Shown here: positions 25,592 through 37,298 of the stretch, in pieces
Position numbering within the stretch: position 1 is the stretch's first letter
How the letters are laid out: each line of letters starts with the position of its first letter
Source of the DNA: Vitis vinifera
Taxonomy: Eukaryota > Streptophyta > Magnoliopsida > Vitales > Vitaceae
DNA: 64,000 nucleotides
Reading direction: 5' to 3'
Assembly (NCBI RefSeq): GCF_030704535.1
Contig: NC_081815.1
Location: 2,371,001-2,435,000 of the forward strand
Notes under the pieces: model-generated
The model's input: the letters and a program-made list of their open reading frames with translations, nothing else
Told to the model about the DNA's origin: nothing
Database searches by the model: none
Made by a program: the position numbers and the translations under genes

Positions 25592-28500
25592 ATGGGGAAC
25601 AAGATCGCGCGAACGACGCAGGCGTCGGCCTCCGAGTACTACCTCCACGACCTCCCTTCCTCCTACAATTTAGTGCTCAAGGAGGTGCTAGGGCGAGGCC
25701 GCTTTTTCAAATCCATTCAGTGCAAGCACGATGAGGGATTGGTCCTCGTCAAGGTCTATTTCAAGCGTGGCGACTCTATCGATCTCAGGGAATACGAGCG
25801 TCGCCTCTTCCAAATCCAGGGGATCTTCCGCGCCCTTGACCACCCCCATGTCTGGCCTTTTCAGGTACTCTTTTTTGTTTTATTTTATTTTACTTTTATT
25901 TTTCTGTTTCTTGCGTTTGGTTGCTGGGAAATCTGGGTTCGGTTGGAGAAATTGGTGTTTGGCTTTTGGGATGGGGAATTCGCCCCAATTAAGTCGAAGA
26001 GTGGCTGTGCAGCCTGTGCTTCGCTTTTTTAGCTATTGTAGTTCCCATTGCTTGTGTTTGGTTGCTTGGAAAACTGGTTTTAACCATAGAAATTTGTTCA
26101 ATTTGGGTTTTGGATTGGAAATTTGCCCCAGTTGAGACGAATACTCGATATTGCTCCCTTTGGAAGCTTCAAAATATAAGGAAAGAAAAAAATTAAAATT
26201 TTGAATCCATTCATTCCTAGTTGATTGAAAATAATGGAACTGTTTCCCGTCTTTTCCTCTGTTCACTGAGCAACCAGATGGGAGGATTATTTGATGTCTT
26301 CATATGGAATTTGATCTCCATTATTCAATTTGGCGGGTGGGAAGATGAGGAAAACAAAAATCTTGAGTTATTTTCTTTTTCCTATGTTTTACTTGGCATC
26401 CTTCTGCTTAAGCATAGTTGATCACTTTGCTCACATGATGTGTCTGCAGTTTTGGATTGAAACTGATAAAGCAGCTTATCTTTTGAGGCAATACTTCTTC
26501 AATAATCTTCATGATCGGTTGAGTACTCGACCTTTTCTCAGTCTCATTGAGAAGAAATGGTTGGCTTTTCAGGTTATACTTTCAATTAGAATTTTAAATT
26601 GGTAGCATGTTATTTTTCCCCCTTTTTCTCTAGTAAAGATTATGTGTTCTCTGTCTTTGGGCTTCTGCTTTCTGTCTCTCAATATTTTTCATTTAATTTG
26701 TTCTCATAACAAAATTCCTGTGGCTTTGCAGTTACTCTGTGCAGTGAAACAGAGTCATGAGAATGGGGTTTGTCATGGTAAGCTCAGTTATGAAATAAAA
26801 TTGCTCTTGCTGTGATGGTATGGACTGTATGGTAATGTGTTGTTTGATATCTGAGTGTTGGTTTGATTTATTCATATATGCAGGTGATATTAAGTGTGAG
26901 AATGTGCTGGTTACGTCATGGAATTGGCTTTACCTTGCTGACTTTGCCTCATTTAAACCCACTTACATACCTGATGATGACCCATCGGATTTCTCATTTT
27001 TCTTTGATACTGGAGGAAGAAGGCTTTGTTATCTCGCACCTGAGGTCCATTGCTTTTTTATTTTTTTATTTTTTTTTATTTTATGAATTTTAGCTAGCTA
27101 TCCTGTCTTTATGCTGCCTTTTTTTTTTCAGTCTTTTATCAGAATGCCATTCCTGAAACATTTAACTTCATCTTTGTGTGATAATCCTAATATATTGCTC
27201 ATAATATGCTACTGCATCAACACTGATTACCATCTAAGTTTTGGTCACTCCAAGTTCATGCAACACCTCCATCTCAATACTGCCACACTCCCAACACCTT
27301 CATACAATCATGTCACATCCGGAAGCCAGCACTTCCTCTTCCCTTACAGGGTGGTGGGAATTTCTGTCTTTTTCTTGCACTAATATCAATATGAAAACAG
27401 AACTAGATTTTATGTTTGTTTATACTTATGAAAAAAAATGTTTGTTTATAGTTTTTGGTCATTCTTCTGTAGTAGATGTTGTTGACTAGTTGGGCTCTTA
27501 TTGAGGGGCTTATTGTTTTTTGTTGCCCTTCTATTCTTTTGATGGTGTCTTTAGACGTCCATTGTATACTTCCTGTGTACTTTGGGATGTTTTAGTGTTC
27601 CCTTTTTTATGATATTCTCTTGCTTTACCCATAAAAAAAATGTTCTCTCCTTGGGGAATGCATTAGTCGGGAGGGGAGAGCTGTGCAGCACCTAAAGTGG
27701 GCTTTAATGCTTAAAAAAGAGCCTGTACATTGCTGCGCCTCTTGCATAGGTTCTTTAATTTATTTTGGCTATTTTCCTACTAAAAAAAAGGCTAAAACAA
27801 CAGCCAACAAAACGGAGAAAACTGTAAAAGAAATAAAAAGATGCATGGCTGAGGTCAATTGTAGATCAAGAATGCATACATGGAAATTCTCTGTTGGAGG
27901 TTTGAGAACCTAGGAAAGGACTTCTGAGGCTAAACTAATTCCATAGCACTCAGCATGCTTATTCAAATGGTGAAAAATTGAGACCAGAAAACATAGTTTT
28001 AAATTGAATCCATGTTTAAATTGAAATTAAGATACTAATGCAAGTTCTGATACAAAGAAATGTTACTTTGTTGGGATTTGATTTTTTATTTATATAACTC
28101 AAGTATTAGAGATCTTAGTGATTGTAATTACTTTCATCTTCCTTGTGCCTTGTGGGTCATAGGAATTTTTTGGAAGGTACTTATAGCTGAAATACTGAAT
28201 TTCTGCATTTGATGTCAACAGTTTTCTTAAATACTGTGTTAGTTTTTTGCACATTTTAGGAGTGAACTAAAGGAGAAACCTCTTAAAGTTGGAAATGGGG
28301 AAAAGATAGGGAGTGGATATGTAAGTGAACAGTATTATGCAATTAATTTCTAATGAGCTATATCAATAAGGGTATGTTGGATTTATTTGAGCTATAGAGA
28401 AAATGAGGTCCTGTGATGTTTTTCGTCCAGTCCTTGTAATCATATTATATTAGATTGTTTGGGAAAAAAGTTTTACTAGTATTGAGAGATCTCATATGTT

Positions 28501-31500
28501 TAATATGCATATACCTTTCTTTTAATGTCTATCAAAAAAATATACCTTTCTTTTAATAAACCTCCAGTCAACAAAAATTCTTTGTATGAATATCCTGATT
28601 ATATGGATAAATGCAGCTAAGACTTTTTCTTTAATTTTCAGCGATTTTATGAGCCTGGAGGTGAGATGCAAGTAGCTCAAGGTGCACCTTTAAGGCCTTC
28701 TATGGACATATTTGCTGTAGGGTGAGCGTTCTCCATGCTTCACAGATTGTTATCTTGGAAGGATTTGTTGATGCCAACAAAGATGTTGAGATCCAGAAAT
28801 TTTTTTGTTGGATATGCTAATGTGAATGTTTTAAAAAATTGAATCAATTTGTCAAACTGAATGGGTTTAAAAAAACTACTGGAAATGATTAGTGGGACAT
28901 TAATATGCAATAAATTTGGGCAAGACTTGTAATGTTGATGATATAATTATTCATAATAAAATACAACATTAACCACTAGAGAAATTTACTCTAATCCTGG
29001 TCAAAACTATAGTACAAATTCTTACGTTTCCTTCTTATGATAAACTGAGGAACAGAATGTGTTTTTCCTACCCAAATTTTTAGTAGTTTGGTTCTTATTA
29101 CATTATAGAAATCAATAAATAAATAAGTAATCTTAGAGATGACTGATTTTGACTGCAGACTCAAGAATTTCCATAATATGCATATAAATGTTAGCTAAAG
29201 TCTCTGGTTTCAATCTTTCACCAAGATAAAAGGAAAGACAAAATTTTAAAACAGTGGAAAAAAAGGTACAATCAAAGAGGTTATGAAAAAGGAAACAAAG
29301 ACGGTTGTTTACGCTTATGCATATATGAGAACAAACCTAACATTAAGATCAATGTGGGTATCAATAGGCTTGTATAATAAGGTAATTTATTTCATAACCA
29401 AATTTTAAGGAGTTATCTATGGCCTGTTTGGTAATTGTTTTCGAAAATAGTTTTGAAAAACAAGTTTTGAGAAAAATTGTTCTCTAACGTTTTGTAAAAC
29501 AAATGTTTGTTTGGGAACCTGAAATGCTTTTAACTTGTTTTTTATGTTTTTAAATATGTTTTAAAAATATTTTTTTATATGTATTGCTTTATTTTTAATT
29601 ATTCTTCATATTTATATAATTATTTTTTAAAAAAACCCTAAAAAAATAATTGGAAATAACTAAAAAATGTTATTTGAAAACACCATGTTTTCTGTTTTTA
29701 AGAAGAGGAAAGTGTTTTTTGCGTTCTGATTGTTAAATGTGTTTTTCTGTTTTTGGGAGAACAAAAAACTGTTTTAAAAAATAGTTACCAAAGAGGCTCT
29801 AGATATCCTTTATAATACCGATATGTATCTTGACATAGATAAGCAAATATCAAGGACATCAACAATGTAGCGGTAGATATATTGATATGTCAATATATAT
29901 TTTGTCCTTAAAGACATTGGTTAATAAGTCCTTCAAAATTGACACTGGCTAATATGTCCATCAAAATTGACATTGGCTTATACATTCATTGGAAAAAATC
30001 TTGTATTCTCTTTCCTCACTGTTCCTGTTATCACAATGTTGAGTACGATGCTGCAGAAAGCTAAGCTTGGACCTTTTTTCTTGAGTTCCATTTGGCCATG
30101 GGAGGACCCTGTATATCTTTATTTTTTTTTTTGCTGATGATACTTTGTCACATTAAATGAGCAACTAAGATTTATTAGGAGCATGCATTAATTTGTTTTC
30201 AGTTGTAATGGGACTCAACTTAAGCCTTAAGAAAAGTTCAGTCATTTTCTTAAGTCTCATTTGGAGGGCTAGCAGTAAATCAAGGCATGACACTGTTATT
30301 GAGGGTATCAGAGTTTTGGAAGGCATCTAACCTCGAATGAGATGTATGGTTCAGAGTTTTGGCATTTTCAGGTCTCAATTGATTAACATGTTAACCTACT
30401 CTTTCCCTTTTCTTGTTTGAAGAAATCACATTTTATGAGATATGTTTTCAGAGCAAGTTAAATCAAACTCGATCTATTTCTTGAGACTGTTATTTACTCT
30501 GCCATCTACATCTTTGTGTCATTTTGTGTTATCATGCATGGTGCATTCAGATTCTTCAAAATTTACTTAGTTTATATTCATCTTGGTACTGTCTTAGGTG
30601 TGTGGTTGCAGAACTTTTCCTTGAGGGTCAGCCATTGTTTGAACTATCCCAGCTACTGGCTTATCGCAGAGGGCAGTATGATCCTAGCCAACATCTGGAG
30701 AAGGTTCTCTCTCTCTCTCTCTCTCTTATTTATACTTGACTCTGCTCAGTGAAAATTTTGCTCAACTTGAACCGAAAAGCCTGGTTTCTTCATTTTGTGA
30801 TATCTGGAGCCATATGTTCTATTGGATTACATACTATCATACATTTCCTTTTATCCCAAGTCTATATGATTTTTTTTTACCTTCCTATTGCCCTCATTGG
30901 TTTTATCTTTTGAATATTTTTACTAGAGTTTCATGAACGTGTAGGGTTTTTTTTTCTTTTTTTTTTTTGTGACATTCATTCATGCTTGGTGTTTATATTC
31001 TCAAATGTAGATCCCAGATTCTGGAATTCGCAAGATGATTCTTCATATGATTCAGCTGGACCCAGAGTCACGTTTTTCTGCTGAAAGCTATCTACAGAAC
31101 TATGCATCCATTTTGTTCCCAAGCTACTTCTCACCATTTCTACACAATTTTTATTCCTGCTTGAATCCTCTTGATTCAGATACGAGGGTAAGGAGCTTTT
31201 AGAGTTTAATCTTTTAGCACTCACATTTTGGTGCTTAGCTACTCTATAATTTCTGTTGCAGGTTGCAGTCTGCCAGAGTCTTTTCCATGAGATACACAAG
31301 CAAATGATGAGCAATGCATCAGCTGAGGTCACAAGTGCTGAGCTGAGCACACCTTTAAATGCCACAGGCTGCAAACCATCAAAACAGGTGGTTGCAAAAC
31401 AAAAATTGAACTTGACAAAGAACTCCTCGAGAAAACAAGAGAATGAGAAAGGCTTAATTCATAACCAGTTTGAACTCCTTGGTGATATCAATAGCCTACT

Positions 31501-34500
31501 CAAAGATGTAAAACAAAGTAATAATTATTCTGGTGTGAAGTCAGTAGTGGAGGATGCACCTAATTCTTCACACCAAAACTCTGGCAAAGATTCTCCTGGC
31601 AGGCTAGTTGAAACCATCTCCAATGTATTCAAGAAAAATGATTATCCCCTTCTCAAGAAGATTACAATGGATGATTTGAATACATTGATGTCTGAGTATG
31701 ATAGCCAGTCAGATACTTTTGGCATGCCTTTCTTACCACTACCTCAGGATTGTATGAGCTGTGAAGGTATGGTTCTTATTGCCTCACTGCTCTGTTCCTG
31801 TATACGCAACGTCAAGTTGCCTCATTTGAGGAGGGGTGCGATACTTCTACTTAAATCTTGTTCCCTATATATTGATGATGAAGATCGCTTGCAGCGTGTG
31901 CTTCCTTATGTTATTGCAATGCTTTCTGATCCAGTAGCAATTGTGCGCTGTGCTGCCCTGGAGACTCTTTGTGACATTCTCCCTCTAGTTCGAGATTTTC
32001 CTCCTAGTGATGCTAAAATTTTTCCTGAATACATTCTTCCTATGCTTTCCATGCTTCCTGATGATCCAGAGGAAAGTGTGAGGATATGTTATGCTAGAAG
32101 TATATCTAGGCTGGCATTAACTGCTTATGGATTCTTGATCCACTCATTAAGCTTGAGCGAGGCAGGGGTGCTTGACGAATTGAATTCACAGCAGAAATCA
32201 TTGGCACCATCCACTGAGACTTCTGGAAGGCTGCAGAAGACACAGCTTGCACAGTTGAGGAAGTCCATAGCCGAGGTTGTTCAAGAACTTGTAATGGGCC
32301 CAAAGCAAACGCCAAATATCAGGAGAGCCCTCCTGCAGGACATTGGCAACTTATGCTGCTTCTTTGGCCAGAGACAAAGTAATGACTTTCTGTTACCCAT
32401 CCTTCCTGCTTTTCTAAATGACAGAGATGAGCAGCTAAGGGCAGTTTTCTATGGCCAGATTGTGTATGTTTGCTTCTTTGTGGGCCAAAGAAGTGTAGAG
32501 GAATACCTTTTACCTTATATTGAGCAGGCTCTAAGTGATGCAACGGAAGCTGTCATTGTCAATGCATTGGATTGCTTGGCTGTTCTGTGCAAAAGTGGTT
32601 TCTTGCGGAAGAGGATACTACTGGAGATGATAGCGCATGCCTTTCCATTGTTATGTTATCCTAGTCAATGGGTAAGAAGGTCAGCTGTCACCTTCATTGC
32701 TGCTAGTAGTGAAAACTTAGGTGCTGTGGATTCATATGTTTTCCTTGCTCCAGTGATACGCCCTTTCCTCCGCAGGCAACCAGCATCTCTGGCTTCAGAG
32801 AAGGCTCTTCTTTCATGTCTTAAGCCCCCTGTCTCAAGACAGGTATTTTATGAAGTTTTAGAGAATGCCAGGAGCTCAGATATGTTGGAGAGACAGAGAA
32901 AGATATGGTACAATTCATCGGTACAACCTAAACAATGGGAAACTGTTGATTTACACAGGAGAGGGGCAGAGGAATTAAATTTAATGAAAAGCTTGCCTGA
33001 TGGACAACGAGCTCTCGAGGCTCAAAACCCTGTTGGCAATGCAGCACAACAGCTGGAGCTGACTCAATCCAACAATAGTGAGGCTAGGTGGAGAGCAGTG
33101 GGAAGTTTTATGCGCAATGATTCTAGCACTGTTGACATCTCTGATCCTCTGTGCTCAGATAAGCTACAATTCTCCGGTTTTATGACTCCACAGATTGGGG
33201 GTGTGAACAGCTTCATTTGTGATAAATCATCTGAAGGCATACCTTTATACTCCTTTAGCATGGACAAACGGGCAGCTGGGGTTCCTCCGGCAGCATCCGA
33301 TTCATCATTACAGTTGAACTCCCTAGGAACTGGTTCACCATCCTTGACTTGGATGGACCCAGTAAGTAAATCATTTAACTTGGCTAATTCATTTCCTGCA
33401 CCAAAGCTTGTTTCAGGGTCATTCAGCTTCAGTAATGGTTCTAAACAGTTCTACAGAGTGGTACATGAACCGGAAAGCAGGGAAAATGACCAAACAGCCT
33501 ATGTCAACAGCAAGTTTCAAGATATGGGAATATCTGGAACATCGAAAGGAAGTTCTATTACGGTTGAGGATTCTTCCTCTTCAACTGATATAACAGGATT
33601 GCCATCTTTTGCACGAACATCATCGATTCCAGATATGGGGTGGAGGCCACGCGGGGTTTTGGTTGCCCACCTACAGGAGCATCGTTCTGCTGTCAATGAC
33701 ATTGCCATTTCAACTGACCACAGTTTTTTTGTGAGTGCATCTGATGACTCCACTGTCAAGGTGTGGGATTCAAGAAAATTGGAAAAGGACATCTCATTTA
33801 GGTCAAGGCTAACTTATCCTCTAGAGGGAAGCCGAGCACTGTGTACTGCAATGCTCCGGAATTCTGCTCAAGTCATTGTTGGAGCATGTGATGGCATCAT
33901 ACATATGTTCTCTGTTGATTACATTTCCAGAGGACTTGGAAATGTTGTTGAGAAATATTCAGGTATTGCTGATATTAAAAAGAAGGACGTTGGGGAGGGG
34001 GCCATCCTCAGCCTTTTGAACTACTGTGCTGATGGCTCTCCTAGTCAAATGGTTATGTACAGCACCCAAAATTGTGGTATCCATTTGTGGGATACAAGGA
34101 CAAATTCAAATGCGTGGACATTGAAAGCAATTCCTGAGGAAGGTTATGTGTCTTCTCTGGTAACTGGTCCATGTGGGAATTGGTTTGTATCAGGGTCTTC
34201 AAGGGGTGTGCTTACACTTTGGGATCTGAGGTTCCTGGTACCTGTTAACTCCTGGCAGTATTCTCTTGTATGCCCCATAGAGGAAATATGCCTTTTTGTT
34301 CCTCCTCCAAATGCTTCTGTATCTACTATGGCAAGACCTCTAATTTATGTCGCTGCGGGTTGCAATGAAGTATCTCTTTGGAATGCTGAGAACGGTAGCT
34401 GCCACCAGGTACATTACAATTGTGTTTAATTGTTGTGTGTAAAAGTTAGCATTAAAGATATTTGATAAATTAGGAGCCTAAATAATCTCATCCAGGTGAT

Positions 34501-37298
34501 AAAAGGTGACTTTTATGATCTGAACATGCACGAAGATGGACAAAGATGATCAATGAGAAGTGATTGTATGTGTTTTGAGAGAGAGGCCATGAACAAAGTT
34601 AGAGCATAGATTAAAATCTGATTCTTTGTAAATAGCATGGCTCTTATAGAAAGTGAGCTTGGAGTGGAAGGGGATTAGACATCGCAGAGTAACAGCCATC
34701 CTGTTTGATTTCGTTAATCATTATAGGTTATTGTATGGAGTTACTGACTCTGGCTATATGGTAATATGGAAGAGATGAAACACTTAAAAATAAGAATTCA
34801 TCAGAGTAAGATGAAGAGGATGAGTTCATATTTCACACAATAGTATAATTTTAATGACTAATTGCTTAGGATGAAGCACTTTTTGTTATTAATCTTCTTA
34901 TCATTTCTCTCAGTTCTCTACCCATATAAGTTGAAATTTTAATCATTCTACTTTTCTTGGCAGGTACTAAGGGTAGCAAATAATGAAAGTGATGCTGAAA
35001 TGTCTGACCTACCTTGGGCCTTGGCCAGACCATCCAGTAAGTCAAATTCTAAACCAGATATAAGACGGAATGTCAATCCTAAGTACAGAGTTGATGAGCT
35101 GAATGAACCTGCTTCCCGTCTTCCTGGCATCCGATCTTTGCTTCCATTACCTGGGGGTGATTTGTTAACTGGGGGTACTGACTTGAAGATACGTCGATGG
35201 GACCATTACAGGTTCATATTTGAATTCCATTCCTGTTTGCAAACCATCTTTTGACATTTCTGAAATTTAATAAATTCTGGTTCTTCCATATTGCAGCCCT
35301 GACCGAAGTTACTGTATTTGTGGACCAACCATAAAGGGAGTTGGAAATGATGATTTCTTTGAAACGAAATCTAGTTTTGGGGTGCAAGTGGTGCAGGTTT
35401 GTGAAATAATTTTTCATGGTCTTTCCCCTTGAATTTCCATCCTTGGCTAGGTGTTACCATAGTTGTTAAAAACTTATAATACACGATACGATACATTTTT
35501 GATATGTATCACAATCCATATCTTATTTTAAAGCGTATTGTTTGATATGTATATGATACACGATACAATACATGATATTACAATACAATGATACATACAT
35601 CTTTAACTATTTTCTATAATTTTTTTTTAAAAAAAAATTGTTAAAAGAATTTATTATATTAATTATTTAAAATATACTAAAAGATTAAAAATTGATCATA
35701 AAAAGGAGAAATAGGTTAAGTAATCTTATATGAGAAGCTACATTCTTGTTGTTAAATGCAATATTAGAAGTCGAATAAGTTTATTTTTACAATGAATATT
35801 GGAGAATTTCATTTGAATGGTTTGGATGTTGACAATAAAAATGATGGTAATTAGTGAATAACATTTTTTACTTGATATATTGGCTTTTTTCATTTCTTTT
35901 TTGGTGGAAAAGGATTAATGACAAACCTGAAAAATTGGAACTTTGAAGATGACACGTAAAGGCATATATGTATATATATAATTTGGAATTAAAAATCATA
36001 GCTAAAAATTGAAGAAATTTATTTTTATGGATTATGTGATGAATTTATATATTAGTCATATTTTGTTAATTTGAACTTGTCAAAACTTTAATATTCAATG
36101 TTGTCATATGATATAATATAGTTTCACTGTTTAGATCCTTTTATCTTCTATAAAATGGGTTATATATTACTTTATACTTTATAATTTTAATATATATACA
36201 CACATATTCATATTTTTTCTATTTATTTTTCATTATATAAAAAAACTTACAATACACGATACGATATGATACACAATACGTTTTACGAGTTAACAACTAT
36301 GGTTAAAACAGTCCCTTTGTGGGAGAGTAGAGTAGGGGAATGCACAGTTCAAAGATGGGTAGATGGCTTTGATTAGGGTAGTTTCCTTATAGACAAAAAA
36401 TGGCGGGGGTTGGTTGTTGGTGGGCGGGGGAATTGTTCCTGCTTTTATTTCTTTCCTCCTTTTGTTTGGAAGCTACTTTAAACTTTTATATTGATCTCAA
36501 TCCTATGGTTCAGTTACCTTCCAATGTACTTGTTTGTATTCAAACAATTTGCATGGTTGACTGGTTGTCCAGTCTGTGACCAAGTGGAAAGGAAACTTAT
36601 TAAGTATTAGATCTTTTAAATAGAAAAATCTTTGGTGCTACACTCATAATTGAAGGACAATCATTTTCAATTCTTGATTTCATCTGAGTTTATTTCATGG
36701 ATTTAAATTATTTTAACTCTGGTAACCCATGGACTGGTTGCATTAATCAGGAAATCTTATTTTAGAGCGTTTGCAAAAAGTCCTTCTCTATAAGTTCCTT
36801 GACTCCTCTTTTTTTCTCATAATTTCAGCAATTTTCTGTTTTGAACTTTGTGAAATAAGATATATCGTAGGGAAACTGAGGAGTCTTTGTGATTTGACAT
36901 AGCTTATGCAATTAAGATTTGTAAGACTAAATTTGAGGTCTCCTTCTGGCAAACAGGAGACAAAGAGACATCCTCTTGTAAGATTAATTTCAGCATTTTT
37001 CTGTTTTGAGCTTTGTGAAATGAGATATATCTTAGGGAAACTGAGAAGTCTTTGTGATTTGACATAGCTTATGCAATTAAGATTTGTAAGACTGAATTTG
37101 AGGTCTCCTTCTGGCAAACAGGAGACAAAGAGACGTCCTCTTGCAACTAAGTTGACATCAAAGGCAGTTCTTGCAGCTGCGGCCACTGATTCTGCTGGTT
37201 GTCACCGTGACTCTGTCCTCTCATTGGCATCTGTCAAGTTGAATCAGAGACTCTTGATATCAAGCAGTAGAGATGGGGCTATCAAGGTTTGGAAGTAG
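25592..37298 (+). CDS. VPS15: VPS15, regulatory subunit of class III PI3-kinase
   Basis: Pseudokinase-like scaffold that anchors VPS34 (with ATG6) on endosomes and autophagosomes. Exons: 25592-25864, 26450-26572, 26732-26777, 26884-27044, 28642-28721, 30598-30703, 31011-31187, 31262-34408, 34964-35211, 35297-35396, 37122-37298. These total 4638 nt, 1545 aa, close to the roughly 1500 aa of plant VPS15. The N-terminus MGNKIAR has the Gly2 expected for myristoylation. Kinase domain, about residues 25-310: altered glycine loop LGRGRFFKS, Lys54 in [17 protein letters not shown] (147-156, Gly replacing Arg of HRD), DFA (167-169, replacing DFG), CYLAPE. HEAT-like helical repeats about 500-845; WD40 repeats about 1120-1545 ([33 protein letters not shown]-stop). 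Most of the protein lies in one 3147-nt exon. The last intron/exon border is tandemly duplicated. Identification is confident. Confidence 0.95.
27490..27640 (+). mobile_element. LINE 3'-tail fragment in VPS15 intron 4
   Basis: The phrase TTGTATACTTCCTGTGTACT followed by a short U-rich stretch, CTTTACCCATAAAAAAA and end resembles the 3'UTR and poly(A) of plant LINEs. No coding part remains and I found no clean target duplication. Confidence 0.45.
29422..29797. mobile_element. MITE-like foldback element in VPS15 intron 5
   Basis: A roughly 376-bp AT-rich insert. The left end GCCTGTTTGGTAATTGTTTT matches the reverse complement of the right end, GCCTCTTTGGTAACTATTTT, at most positions. The GTTTGG ends are common in plant hAT-type MITEs. 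I could not identify an exact 8-bp target duplication. Confidence 0.55.
35456..36303. mobile_element. Inverted-repeat transposon in VPS15 intron 10
   Basis: An 848-bp AT-rich segment. The left end ACCATAGTTGTTAA and right end TTAACAACTATGGT are perfect inverted repeats over 14 bp. The similarity continues imperfectly through the unusual ACACGATACGATAC-type subterminal repeats on both sides. No transposase is encoded. The superfamily is uncertain because the target duplication is unclear. Confidence 0.65.
36821..37150. repeat. 165-bp tandem duplication over the VPS15 intron 10 / exon 11 border
   Basis: Units 36821-36985 and 36986-37150 both start AATTTCAGCA and are over 90 percent identical by eye. 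Each includes the polypyrimidine region, the acceptor CTGGCAAACAG and the first 21 nt of exon 11. The second unit supplies the real exon 11 start at 37122. Confidence 0.9.
36957..36977 (+). other. Potential 21-nt cryptic microexon
   Basis: In the upstream copy of the duplication the 21 nt after CAAACAG encode ETKRHPL in phase with exon 10 and are followed directly by GTAAG, a good donor. Exon 11 itself starts ETKRRPL. Inclusion would add seven residues without a frameshift; reading through instead of splicing would reach a stop within about 45 codons. Confidence 0.4.

Noticed and set aside
25304..25673. Overlapping 110-120-codon frames on both strands before VPS15
   Set aside because: Low in stops because of GC-rich promoter/leader composition; no known domain, and the plus-strand frame is out of phase with the clear VPS15 start.
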